From contig CM060691.1 of the NCBI GenBank assembly GCA_030686995.1, positions 64,779,853-64,843,852 of the forward strand: DNA of 64,000 nucleotides. Reading direction: 5' to 3'. Origin of the DNA: Artemisia argyi (lineage: Eukaryota > Streptophyta > Magnoliopsida > Asterales > Asteraceae). Made by a program: the position numbers and the translations under genes. This document shows positions 1 to 11,837 of the stretch, in pieces (position 1 is the first letter of the stretch; each line of letters opens with the position of its first letter). A model generated the notes under the pieces. That model was not told where the DNA came from, did not search any database, and saw nothing but the letters and a program-made list of their open reading frames with translations.

Positions 1-574
<574 letters not shown>

Positions 575-1807
575 TTACTTGAAAAGATTAAGAGTACACT
601 GGAATCACTACTACAATGCTTAAAATTGAAAGTTACATTGAAAATGGGAAGCTTAATTTAAAAACGACACTAAATTTTAACTAAAAAACTACACAAGTCT
701 TCCTTGCACTCCTCTGCCTTTTATAGCCATCTCCTAAGGTTTCCTTGCCCTCTCTGAACCTTTCCCATTTGATCTTAGCTGTTGATTTGCTCTGAGATGA
801 TCTTAACCCTTGAATTTAGGTTTTGGCGCCAAAACCGGATAAGGAAAATTGGACTGTTATAGCAAATGGGGGGTGGCATTTATTGTGGTGTGATAGTTAG
901 GTGTAGGGTGAGTGTTTTGGGCGGTGGAATCAAGTGGGAGAGGGTGGTGGTGATGGGACAGCCAAGTGGGGTGTGGGGGAGGGAAGTTGGGAAGGATGGT
1001 GGTTGTTTGACTTCGTTTGACCGAGGGGGTCAAACATTGACCCGGTTATTAGTATTAAGGGTGTGGGATGAGATGTGTTTTGGGCCCAAGAATTAGGAAA
1101 GGGTGGGCTGTAGGGAATGGTTTGGACTTGGGTTAAGTTTGGGGTAGTATTAGTTTTAGTCTGGTTTTGGTTTTAAGATTACACAAGGACCATTTTTGTA
1201 ATTTAACGAAAGTTGAGGGGTGTAACTTGGCAATCTTCCAAAGTGTTCCCAAGGGTATTTCTTGCCATATCATGAATAGCATAAGGCCTTGGAATGAATT
1301 TTCCAATTAATTTTCACCAGGGACTAAAACTGCCAAACTTTCAAACTTCAGGGACCATTTGTGTAATTTTCACCAAACTTTCCACCAAGGACCAATCCTG
1401 CCATAAAAGGTTAGTGCAAGGACAAAATTTGTTTTTCTCAAACTTTTTAATATCCCAGGGACCATTTTTGACAATTTTCAAAGTTCAGGGACTAAACTTG
1501 ACATTTTGTGAAACTTAGCACCAAAGGACTAATTTTGTAACTTTTTGATTTAAAAGGACCTTTGGTGACTTTTTCAAGTTTTTAGAACAACCAGGGACTA
1601 GATTTGACAACTTTTGAAAGTTAAGGGACTGAAACTGCCAATTATGAAAACTTTGTGCGTTTTTCATCTGTTTTTGATATTTTTGCATTTGAAACATGTA
1701 AAACACTTTCATGGGATATTTTCACTATTTTGGTTCAATATTAAGTGTTTTTATATATTTTGGCAGCTCAGAAATGGTAAAAATGATGATTATTTACACA
1801 CTCATCA
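575..1807 (-). repeat. LTR1: truncated A-like Athila LTR, minus strand
   Basis: The right end at 1807 is the 5' end of an LTR read on the minus strand. It starts TGATGAGTGTGTAAAT and continues with the same U3 sequence as element A, including the repeated GTCCCT-type blocks. Leftwards the homology continues through a TATA-like CTATAAAAGG (complement of about 718-727) and fades near 575, so only about 1.2 kb of a normally 4-kb LTR is present. The abrupt start at 1807/1808 inside LTR2 suggests that it inserted into LTR2. If so, GGGTC at 1808-1812 would be one copy of its target duplication; the other copy is not visible. Confidence 0.7.
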
Positions 1808-3637
1808 GGGTCACAAATACACATTTATTTAAATTAAGTTTAGAAAGGCAGTTTATTACAAGCAATAAACAGTTAAGGCAAGCAACTCACAAATAGTTAT
1901 GTTTAGCTTAAATTAACAGTGAATGAGCAAAATTCAAATAACCACTTTCTACACTACAAACTGAGCATAAGCATTCCTAACAAACATAAATAAGCATCAA
2001 ATGATGACAACTAAACACAGCAAGCTAGACTACAACCATTGCTACATTAAAATGTAAAATATTTTAATAAATGCTTACAAAGGAGTAGCCAAACTGAAAA
2101 CTCAGAACAAGATCCCAAGAACCACCCTATATGCTCTCCACAGAGCTACTAAACCAAGGCATTCCAAAATTTCCTTGCTCCAATGTATCAATCTGCTTCA
2201 CATATAATTTTTGATTTTCCATTGATTTTACTTGTATTTTTATTATTTTTGGTAAACTGAATGAAATCAGTTTCAAAAGCTTAGAAAGTGTACAAAAACT
2301 TATTGGAAACTTAATTTGAGCTAAATTGAACAACTTTAACAACTTATAACAATATTCAAGTAAAATTGTCAGATTTACTTGAAACTGCAAAGTAAGGATT
2401 CTGTGAAAATTGGTTGGAATTAAAGGTAAAGAAAGTTCAAAATACACTTGGTAAACTGATTACAATAGCTTTAAATTGAAAAAGATAGCACACTACCTAC
2501 GATTAAACTAAAACTACAACTACACTAATACATCTTCTCCCCTGCTCCTTTCTTCTCTTATAGCATCCCAAAAGGTCTTGTGGGTCCCACCGGTCATATC
2601 CCACCAACTTGATTGAATTTTGGATCACTTTTACTCTCTTCATTTTTTTGGCGGGAAAAGATTATATGGTGCAATTGGGACCTTTTGAGTAGCCATAGGG
2701 GGGGGGGGGTTGATATGATTTCTTCATTGGGGAGTGTAATTAGAGGGATAAGGGTGGATGGTGGATGGGTGCAAGTGGGGGGGGGGGGGGGAAACCAGGT
2801 CTGGTTTTGGTTCTGTGAGGGAGAGGGTGGTAATGGAGGGAAGGGTGGGTTTGACTGGGGAGTTAACCCCGTAAATATACCAGGGTGGAGTTTGGGCTTA
2901 GTGTGGGCTTGGGTAAACAAAAGGGAGTGGGCTGGATCAGGTTTGGTTTAGGTGTTTTATTTTTATTTTGGGTTAAATAATGATAGGGTCCATTTGGTTT
3001 AGTTAGTAGGAATTTACAAGGACCAAATTGTAAAATCTGAAAATTGAGGGGTTGGCTATGTGATTTTACCAAAATATTCCAAGGACTATTTTTGCCATGT
3101 TAGAGTACCCCAAGGATCATAAATGTAGTTTCCCAATTTTTGCATTCCCAGGGACTAAATCTGCCAATATTGAAACTTCAGGGACCAAATGTGAAAATTC
3201 ACCAAACTTTCTAACCAAGGACCAAACCTACCATAAAAGATTAGTATAAGGACAAAATTTGTTTTTCTCAAAATTTTTATACCCCAGGCACCAGTTATGA
3301 CAATTTTCAAAGTTCAGGGACTAAACTTGACATTTTGTGAAACTTTGCATCAAAGGACTAAATATGTAACTTTTTGATTTAAAAGGACCTTTGATGGTTT
3401 TTTCAAGTTTTTAGAACAACCAGGGACTAGATTTGACAACTTTTTGAAAGATGAAGGACTGAAACTGCCAATTATGCAAACTTTGTACGTTTTTCATCTG
3501 TTTTTGATTATTTTGCATTTGAAACATGTAAAACACATTCCTGGGATATTTTCACTATTTTGATACAATATTGAGTGTTTTTAGATGTTTTGGCAGCTCA
3601 GAAAAGGTAAAAATGATGAGTATTTACACACTCATCA
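1808..3637 (-). repeat. LTR2: A-like Athila LTR fragment, minus strand
   Basis: The 5' LTR terminus lies at 3637 on the minus strand (TGATGAGT, 8 bases, ACTCATCA). The following U3 has the GTCCCT-type blocks. A TATA-like CTATAAGAG lies near 2555-2564, and R/U5-like sequence continues down to 1808, where LTR1 takes over. About 1.8 kb of an expected 4-kb LTR is present. At 3638 it abuts the interior of a family-D LTR, so LTR2 most likely inserted into that LTR. Confidence 0.75.
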
Positions 3638-4583
3638 GTGGAGAAAACTAGGGTCGAACTTTGTAAACCCTAGGTCATATTTTACCGTACTTTCAAGGGT
3701 TTTCACCCCTTGAATCCTTTCATGTTCTATTGAGATATGTATTCTCTTAATTCAATCAATATGTCTATGTGTTGTTTGAATATATCTTATACTTGTCTTG
3801 ATTGCAACATGCTAGGCTAGATCTATCTTGTGTTTGCTTAGATCTAATGAAACCTAGATGTTAATTATGTGTTGATTACTTGTTTATGGTTGTATTGGAT
3901 GAATGATTTCAATGTTAGGCTTAAGAAAACTGGCAGATCTCCATTGTGTAACATGCTTGAACGTCTTAGGGGGGAAACATGAACCGATGTGTACTAGGTT
4001 TTATTGGTTGTATTTAATGCATGAGTAAATTCTAGTGATCCCATGTTAGGAGCTTCTTAGCCGGCTCGACATAGGAGTGAAGTAGGCGCTCATAGGATTG
4101 GGGAAGTAAGTACGCCACTCCATGAATGGTATTAAGGAATACAATCTGTCATCCACGCAACTATAACAAGTAATTAACGTGTAAAAGATATCTTGGGAGT
4201 AGTGAAATCTAAGTAAACACAATTCTCCCACATATTGCTCACAACTCTAGTTAATTTAGTTTTATTTTTATTTTAGTATTTTATTTTGATTGCATCTTTA
4301 GTATTGGGTTAGTTGACTAGCAACTAATTCCGCTCAAATCCTTCAAACCCGAGATTTTTACTTGCTTTCATAAAATATAAAAAATACAAAAACAATCATC
4401 CCTCATCTCTAGACCTAGTCTTTAGGTTTTCTAATCCTAGCGACACTATTCCTAGCTGAACGATCAATCCCCCGGTACTTTTCATTATACTATACTACAT
4501 CGATCAGGTACACTGCCTGGTGGGGGTTGTAAGCTTCTCAAGATCCCTTGAGAGGTAAAGCCTGGTGCAATCCCTACGCATCA
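3638..4583 (+). repeat. Family-D LTR fragment (interrupted solo LTR)
   Basis: This is the reverse-complement homologue of the intact 1410-bp solo LTR at 17709-19118. The shared landmarks are GGTAAAGCCTGGTGC and the terminus ...CGCATCA at 4583, against TGATACG at 17709. About 940 bases, covering the R/U5 side, are present. The U3 side is missing because LTR2 begins at 3637. The right flank GTGAG (4584-4588) would be the target duplication; its partner is not in view. The element sits in the 3' ORF of copia element S and cuts it. Confidence 0.75.
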
Positions 4584-7204
4584 GTGAGCGTCCCTCATGA
4601 GTTTCTCTTCCCTTTCCTTTTTGAGAGCACTTAACTCTTCTTCCTGAGCCTTTTTAAAGGCTGCACCAGCTTGCTCAGTGGCTAGTGCCTCAGTATCCAG
4701 TCCAATCTTTTCAGCCTCTTCATGAACAACCTGTATCAGAGCAGGCTTGCTCATCCTCTCTTCTGCAGCCACCTTTTGTAGTATCTCAATCCTTTCCATG
4801 TGAGCTTGATTTCGGCATTGGTGAGATGATGTACTACTCCATTGATTTCAAACGGGACTCTGATAGGTTCATCAGGGTCATATCTGACTATGGTTATGGC
4901 AGGCTTGAGCACAATTTCAGGTTCAGAGGTGGTAGCAATACTTTTTCCTCTGTCCTGCCTGAGAGTGGAGGAGACTGGTTCCTCTTGTGGTGGAACTTCA
5001 GTGATTGGTGTTGCTTCAGTGACATGCTCCCCCTCAGTGTGAGAGGGCTGTCCAGCTTCTTGTTCTTCAGTATCAGGGACTTCAGTAACATTCTCCCCCT
5101 CAACATTTGCCTGAGCGTCAGTGATGGCAAGTGTTGGAGGTACTGAAGAAGAAGTAGATGTACCCTTGAAGGCTTGAAAAATTTCCGTCGTCATAGACTT
5201 GATTTCCGCAGTATCCTGTTGAATGATAGATACTTTGGAGTCAAGTGTAGCCTGAGAGTTTTCAAGGGCTGTCATCCTGGATCCCATTGTCCGTGCCAGA
5301 GAAGTGGACTTTTGGGATTGAGCTGCCACTGATTCTTCCTATTATGTAAAGGAAGATTTGAGAGACTCCATGATTGAGCTAAGACCCTGAACATTAGATC
5401 CCTATAGCAAGCCAAGTAACTCACTGAGGGTCACTGAGTTTACCTGATACGTCTCAGATGCCTGAAGAAGCTTCCTGGTTAGCTCAGGATCATCTTTGAC
5501 TGATTCTTGAAAAGACTGAACCCCTGTATTCAGCTTGTTGAGGGATTCCAAAAACTGGTTTAGTTGAGAGACCATTTGTGTCAGGGAGTAGGTGACTGTG
5601 GAATTCTGTTCGCTGACATCATCATTAAAGTCTTCAACAGCATCCTTGAGTAGGTGGTAACGGACTTCTTGCTCAGTGTGCATGTTAAACACTTCGTCAG
5701 TGACCCCCTATACAAAATGTTGGTTATCTTCTTGACGAATTTGGTGAAAACTTTCTCAGTGAGAGGAGCTTGATCATCTTTTGAGGACTCTGATGTGGAG
5801 TTAGTTTCAGCGGCCTCAGTGTCAGAGGGTTGAGGAGACTGAGGAATTGGTTCAGGGACTATCTCCTCAATCATCATATCATCTCCAGCTTCAAAAATCT
5901 CCTCATCACTGTGAAATTCATCATCAGAGAACAGGGCGGCCTGAGCATCAGCCAGTGAGTTAATCTGCAACAAAAGGTTATCCAGCTCCTCTTCATAAGA
6001 AAACTTGCCTTCATTTTGGCCAGGTCCTGACCCTTCTAATCCTGTAGATTGGGTTTTATCTACCTGGTCCTCAGGGCCAGTTCCCAAGTTGTGGGCACCT
6101 CCGGGAGTGGTTCGCCCGAGGACACTGAGTGTGATGTCTCAATGCCCTCCGTTGGCCTTTGTTTTGGGGCCAAGGACTGGCTAATGATCCTGAGGGTGTC
6201 AACAGCCAGGGTCTGTTGTTGTTGCCCACTTTTGTCAGGCTTAGGGGCAGAGGTCTCAGTGGCGAGTGTCTTGGGTTGAGTCACCTTCTTGGACCCCTGT
6301 CCCTTCTTCCTCTTCACCTTTTTGGTGGGAGAGGGAATTGGTGAGACTTTGTTGTCACCTTGGATAGCAGTAAGCATATACGTTGTCAGGGTGACAGGTG
6401 TAACCTCAATAGGGTCACGAGAGTAATTAGCCTTGTGTAAGACATCATGCTCAAGGCCTACTGCATCAGGCTTAGCATACTCAGACCCAAGCAAGTCTTG
6501 TATGGCACATGAAATGAATCTAGGGTATGACATGTGTTTTTGCCTAGACTTCCTCCTAACTTTGCTATGAGGTCCCTGAAGATTATTTCTCCAAGGTCTA
6601 TCTTTTTACCCTCTATGAGACAGTACACTATCGTCGCTTAAGTTGTGTTCAATTGCTCAGTGGAGGATTTATTTCCCCAGAGGACCTAAATGACAAAGGT
6701 CATCAGAATCCTCCAGGGGGCTGGAAACCAGGTCTTGATGATTGGGGCTTTGGACAGGAGGGCCCCTGGTGTCACCTCAGGGTGATTTTTGTCATAGGTC
6801 CCAAGTTCCAGTAGAACTTCCTTCACATCTTTCTCAGTGGGTTGGGCAGTGAAGGTCTTAGTGTAGTCAAGGCCTGTGGCTTTGACAAAGGTTTTGTAGT
6901 CAATGGTTAGGAACTTAGTTCCATTCTTCACTAAGAACCTTATTTTTGCCTCCTTTGGCGCATCAGGGTTTTTAACCACTGCTGTGCACGAAAACTCCCT
7001 CAAGTAGTCATGATAGATGACTGAGGGGGTCTTTGTGAATGTGGTGGTGAGAAAACAGTTTTAAAGGAACTTCACCACATCCCTGTATTCAGGGAACCCT
7101 TCAGGGTAGGCAAAGTTCCCCACCACATTGTTTTTGGTGAGGTCTACGCTTTCCATTTGGAAATCCACATTGGGTGCGTATTTAATGACCTTAGAAGAAG
7201 CCAT
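4584..7204 (-). pseudogene. Extra 3' ORF of copia element S (degenerate)
   Basis: On the minus strand an ATG at 7204 opens a reading frame starting MASSKVIKYAP. It is interrupted by a TAA near 7062 and further stops and frameshifts, for example near 6680, 6600 and 5700. The recognisable blocks run in order. First is an N-terminal folded-looking part (about 7204-6530). Then comes a Lys/Gln/Pro/Ser-rich linker (6530-6060), an acidic Glu/Asp/Ser stretch (6060-5700), Gln/Leu-rich probable coiled coils (5690-5200), and a Glu/Lys-rich tail (4800-4584). The tail is cut by the family-D LTR at 4583. Its place between RNase H and the missing 3' LTR matches the env-like/extra-ORF slot of Sireviruses. 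The function is unknown. From memory, close relatives are common in Asteraceae annotation. I see no signal peptide or membrane segment. Confidence 0.7.
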
Positions 7205-7444
7205 TTGTGTTTGAGAAAGGTCTGGTTTTGAGAAAAAAGTTGGTATTCAAAGAAGAAACACACGCAGTTTTAATCAAACAGATTTTTGAAAACAATTTTG
7301 CAAGAGTTTTGATAAGTTTTAAAAGAGCGTGTGTGTGTGTGTGTGTTTTTTTTTATTTTATTTTATTATTATTATTATTATTTTTTTTGTTTTTGTTTTT
7401 TTTTTTTTTTGTTTTTGTTTTTTTTTTGTTTTTTTTGTGGGGGG

Positions 7445-7453
7445 TATTTATAG
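7445..7453 (-). promoter_or_regulatory. Putative internal TATA box for the S 3' ORF
   Basis: The minus strand reads CCCTATAAATACCCCCC. CTATAAATA is a near-perfect plant TATA box and lies about 240 bases upstream of the ATG at 7204. No other ORF would use it. It is a candidate internal promoter for the downstream ORF. Confidence 0.4.
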
Positions 7454-7491
7454 GGAATGGATTAGGGTAGTGATGTTGCGGATATCAAAGG

Positions 7492-7557
7492 GTTTTTGTT
7501 ATTATAACAAAATGGTACAATAATGTTTTTGTTATTATACCAAAATGGTACAATAAT
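7492..7557. repeat. 33-bp tandem duplication framed by a 13-bp inverted repeat
   Basis: Two adjacent 33-bp units (7492-7524 and 7525-7557) differ at one base. They are flanked by TGCGGATATCAAA (7477-7489) and its exact complement TTTGATATCCGCA (7563-7575). Confidence 0.9.
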
Positions 7558-7767
7558 ATGTGTTTGATATCCGCATTTATTATCACGATTCTCATTTCCC
7601 TATTTTCTCTCACATGATGGGGCGAACAGTTTTGTGGCTCTGTAAATAATGCACTTTTGCAGAGTGATATCATCACAACTATTTGTTGTGAGAGAGCAAT
7701 TAATGCTTAGTGGTGTTTGGTGAGAGATGTGGGGGCCAAAGATGTGGATGCCAGTTGTGTAAGCGAC

Positions 7768-10621
7768 TGATGAGTGTGTAAATACTCATCATTTTTACCT
7801 TTCCTGAGCTGCTAAAATATCTAAAAATACTCAATATTGTATCAAAATAGTGAAAATATCCCAGGAAAGTGTTTTACATGTTTCAAATGCAAAATAATCA
7901 AAAACAGATGAAAAACGCACAAAGTTTGCAAAATTGGCAGTTTCAGTCCCTCATCTTTCAAAAGTTGTCAAATCTAGTCCCTAGTTGTTCTAAAAACTTG
8001 AAAAAGTCACCAAAGGTCCTTATAAATCAAAAAGTTACACAAATAGTCCTTTGGTGTAAAGTTTCACAAAATGTCAAGTTTAGTCCCTGAACTTTGAAAA
8101 TTGTCAAAAATGGTCCCTGGGATATAAAAACTTTGAGAAAAACAAATTTTGTCCTTGCACTAATCTTTTATGGCAGGATTGGGCCTTGGTAGAAAAGTTT
8201 GGTGAAATTACACAATTGGTCCCTGAAGTTTGAAAGTTTGGCAGTGTTAGTCCCTGGTGCATTTAATATGGAAAAATCAATATTGGACCATGCACTATTC
8301 ATAACTTGGCAAAACACACCCTTGGAAACAATTTGGAAGAAAGCCAAGTTCACACCTCCAACTTTTAAATAATTACAAAAATGGTCCTTGTGAAATTAAA
8401 AACCAAACCGGACCCTTTCTAATAATACTACTCCAAACCAAAACTAAACCAAGTCCAATCCACTTTACAAAAGCCCACACTTTACCCCAAGCCCACTCCT
8501 AAGCCCAAAATTCCCAAAAACCGTTTTAAATAATCCCCCGGTCAAACCCCGTTTGACCAAACCACCCTCACCCTCAAAACCACCCCTTTTTCCCTGCAAA
8601 ACCGCCATCATCCACCACAACCACTTGATACCATCTAATCATCACCCTCCCACACCCCTCTGCACCTAAAATCACCTCACATTAAATGCCACCACCCCCC
8701 TGATGCAACAGTCCAATTGGCTCTTATCCAATTTTGGCGTGAAAAAATGATTTGAACGGTTGAGATGGAATTCAGTGATTCAAGGGCTTGGAATTGGTTG
8801 GGATATGCTCAGAAAAGACAAAGGGAACCTAATCCAACAGCTATATAAAGGAATGAAGCAAGATGAAGTCTGTGTCTCAATTCTTAGTATAAAAGTAGCC
8901 GTATAAGTTAAATAGGCATTTGTAGTTTAATTAAAAGCTTTTAATCAATGTTCTAAGTTAATTCAGTGTAATTTCAATCTTTTCAAAGCAATATAATCAA
9001 GTTTCTTCAATCCTGTTTGTTTATGCAAATTTCAATTTCAAGTCATCATTTTAGATCATAGTCTGTTAGTGTTTGTGTTTGTATTATGGACTATTAAGCT
9101 CACTTAGGATCCCATAAAGCTTATTGAAGCTTTTAGAGACCTTAAAAACCAGTATTACTAGAAAAAACCAAAAAGATAAAAAAAAAAGTCAAACATGGTC
9201 AACTGTGGTGTTTTTAGTTTGATTTCAGGTGTTGAGGATCATTGAAGAGCAGTTTTGGAAGTGGCATTAGCCTATCTAAAGATAGGCATCAGTGGAAAAT
9301 CCCTTGTTCATGCTAGGGATGATTTGTAAGATTTGCTCATTTTGAAATTCCTCTCAATTCTTATTATCCTTGTAATCTTTGTGTTTATTTGTGCTCAATT
9401 AGTGTAATTTAGATATATTATAGCTTAATATACGATGTTTGTTTATTAGAATCTATAGTTGTTTTAAATATTAGTTTCACAGTTAAGATTGCATAAGTGA
9501 ATTTGTTGTGTGTTTGTGGTAACTATCAATTCCTAAGTGCTTATTTGGGCCTAATATTCCATTAAAACCTGAATTGGACAAGTCTCACAAGCTCTCAAGA
9601 CCCTTAGCTCTTAAATCAACAAAAACAGTCTTACTAAAAGGGGTGTTTGGATTTGCAAGATCAGCTGTGTTATTGTGGATCTCAGAGGGTAACCATAGTT
9701 TAGACATCACACTCTAGGTCTCATTTGATAGTTTAGAACACAAAATCAGTTAGTGTTAAGTCAAAAAGTCAAAATCATAAAAATTTTCACCTCACAGTTA
9801 ACTGTGAGAGTTTTGGGTGTCTAAATCCATCACATTAGCTACATAGGTTGTTAATTTAGAGTAATATAGCTTAGATATAGTTTATAACTTAATTTATAAT
9901 CAGTAGGAGTCAGTAGAAATCCAAATAAGTCAAACTTTGTGTTTTCCTCAAAAAGTCAAAAGTTACTCATCAGATTTTTCCAAAAATTGTGGGAATTTTA
10001 TTTAATTTTGTGTTTAGATTGAAGATTTGAAACTTGTTGTAATTAAACTCTACCACCTCAACTTCATTTTCCCATTGCTGTTTGATTTTTAGGAATTTTA
10101 TTGTGGACCCCACTTTAGGCCAAAGTTACTTGCAGGGAAGGAAACCTCCCCTGCATCAGCATACCATCACAACACCACCAACTTTGGTGGTGGCTGCAGC
10201 CCACCTCAGTGGACCCCAGTGGTTCATTTTTGGTTTTCCCAACCCCCCTCCTACCAGGGATCAAGTTTTGACCCTTTGTTTGACCTAGGAACAAGTGGAC
10301 CCCACCTGGAATCCACCCCAAAGTCTGTCTCATTTCTGAGTTAAGGTAAAGTTTGCAAAGTGCTTATTTGGTTCTTATCAGCTTATTTGTGCTCATTGCT
10401 TGTTGTTTACAGCTTATTCAAGTTCCTTTAGCTTATTTGGAGCTAGTTTTACCATTGTGGACCCCACCTACAGTCATTTGTGCTTATTTGCCTAGTTGGT
10501 CAACAATAGTCAACTGCTTAAGTAAAAGGGGTGCATACTGCTTATTTTTAAGCTTTGTAAAAAGTTATTTCACAAAAGTATCTTATTTTCATCTTATAAT
10601 TAGCGGTCAAAAAGAAAAACT

Positions 10622-10658
<37 letters not shown>

Positions 10659-11814
10659 AAACATAAAAATAGTGATAGCTTTTATCTAATAGAAACTATC
10701 TTTTTCATTTTTCATTTTAGCTTATTTATAAGCACTTTTCCATTTTTATAATTTTCTAAATTTTCTAGTACCTTTAAGTATTTAAAATAATTTTCTTAGA
10801 TTTTTCCTGATTAGTTTACTATTTATTAGATTTAAAAGTAGTTTTATTAATTAAATAAGTAATAATAGTAACTAATTAGTTTTCTTAAATTTTTAGTAAC
10901 AACAGTAGTTTTTTATAATTTTTCTAAGTTTTATAAATTAGTTAAGACTTTTAGAAAATATATTTTTAGTTTCTACTGTTCATTTTCCATTTTTTGTTAT
11001 TTTAATTATTTAAATTAGATTTTAAGTAATTAAAAGGTAATTAATTAGTGGAATAGCCTTAAACATAATTTTTAGAAGTTTTTATAATCTTTTAGGATTC
11101 CTGTGATGGTTAAACAATTTTATAAATTTTCTCATAATTTTCTAAGTTAATTTACTATTATTTGTAATTTAAAGTAGTTTAAATTAGTTTAATTAAGTAA
11201 ATAGTTTTTAATTAATAAAAAAATCGATAAAAAGACAAAAATATTTATTTTTATTTTTTATACTTTCTTCAAGTTCTTATTAAGGTTTTGAAAATATTTT
11301 GGCACACTTTTAGTTTAATTTGTAATATTTTTCATTTTTAGATAAATTAAATTAGGTTTTAAATTAGATTTTAATTAGTTTAATTAATTAAATAATATTT
11401 AAATAGTAAAATAATCATTTTTAAAATTTTATTTTCATTTTCAATTTTCTTTTAATTTTAAATTTCAAAAGTTTCAAAAGCACCCCCTGTAGTTTGTGAA
11501 TTACCAAAACCCACTTTTCCTGTCTGTTACGTGAATCTTAATTGTGAATTTGTGCATATTCCTGTATATCTGTTATTTTAAATATTATATATGTGTAGAA
11601 ATACCAAAATAACAGTAGCAAAATCAATTCCATATCATCTGGGCTACTGTCCTCAGTGCCACTCATTCCTAAACGATTTCAAATAGCACCATTTCAATCT
11701 CGCTGGGACTTTAACGACCCGGGGACATACTATACTATCACCGGAGAATTGGAAAGAGGCTGTCTTTGACTTATTGACCTTGGTCAATAATATCTGACTG
11801 CTTTCACACAATCA
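7768..11814 (+). repeat. 5' LTR of element A (4047 bp)
   Basis: The unit is bounded by TGATGAG and CAATCA and is matched almost base for base by 20536-24628. The U3 is about 1.07 kb and opens with a 24-base palindrome and a series of GTCCCT-type blocks. The TATA box is at 8842-8849. The R/U5 part is very long, about 2.9 kb, and includes an A34 tract at 10623-10656. A conserved CpG-rich block lies near 11700-11760 before the end. Confidence 0.95.
8842..8849 (+). promoter_or_regulatory. LTR TATA box, element A
   Basis: TATATAAA lies in the context AACAGCTATATAAAGGAATG. The same site is present in the 3' LTR at 21621-21628. Equivalent TATA motifs occur at the same relative place in the LTRs of C, F, LTR1 and LTR2, which supports a promoter role. 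Transcription would start about 30 bases downstream, near 8875. Confidence 0.65.
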
Positions 11815-11819
11815 AAATT

Positions 11820-11837
11820 TGGCGCCGCTGCCGGGGA
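11820..11837 (+). other. Primer-binding site of element A (Asp-tRNA type)
   Basis: TGGCGCCGCTGCCGGGGA lies 5 bases after the LTR end. It resembles the complement of the plant tRNA-Asp 3' end used by Athila elements, with one difference from the form I remember. Confidence 0.85.

Larger units (their letters stand above)
7205..7762 (-). other. Non-coding spacer between S pol and its 3' ORF
   Basis: The roughly 560-base spacer contains a polyT/TG-rich stretch (7328-7437) and a putative TATA box. It also has a 33-bp tandem duplication flanked by a 13-bp inverted repeat. The pol-proximal side continues at 24634 after the insertion of element A. No coding potential beyond simple-sequence translation is visible. 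Confidence 0.7.

Noticed and set aside
866..3072. Short open frames in 866-3072 on both strands
   Set aside because: They lie in U3/R of reversed LTRs, have low complexity (Gly/Trp or Pro/Phe rich) and match no family. They are chance frames.
7207..7523. Short frames rich in Phe, Val and Cys near the polyT/TG stretch
   Set aside because: They are translations of simple sequence in the copia spacer.
10623..10656. A34 tract as the tail of a processed retrogene or LINE
   Set aside because: It is internal to the LTR of A and present at the same place in the other LTR (from about 23427), so it belongs to the LTR.
11820..11837. Primer-binding sites as tRNA genes
   Set aside because: Only 18 bases match a tRNA end; there is no cloverleaf or internal promoter boxes.
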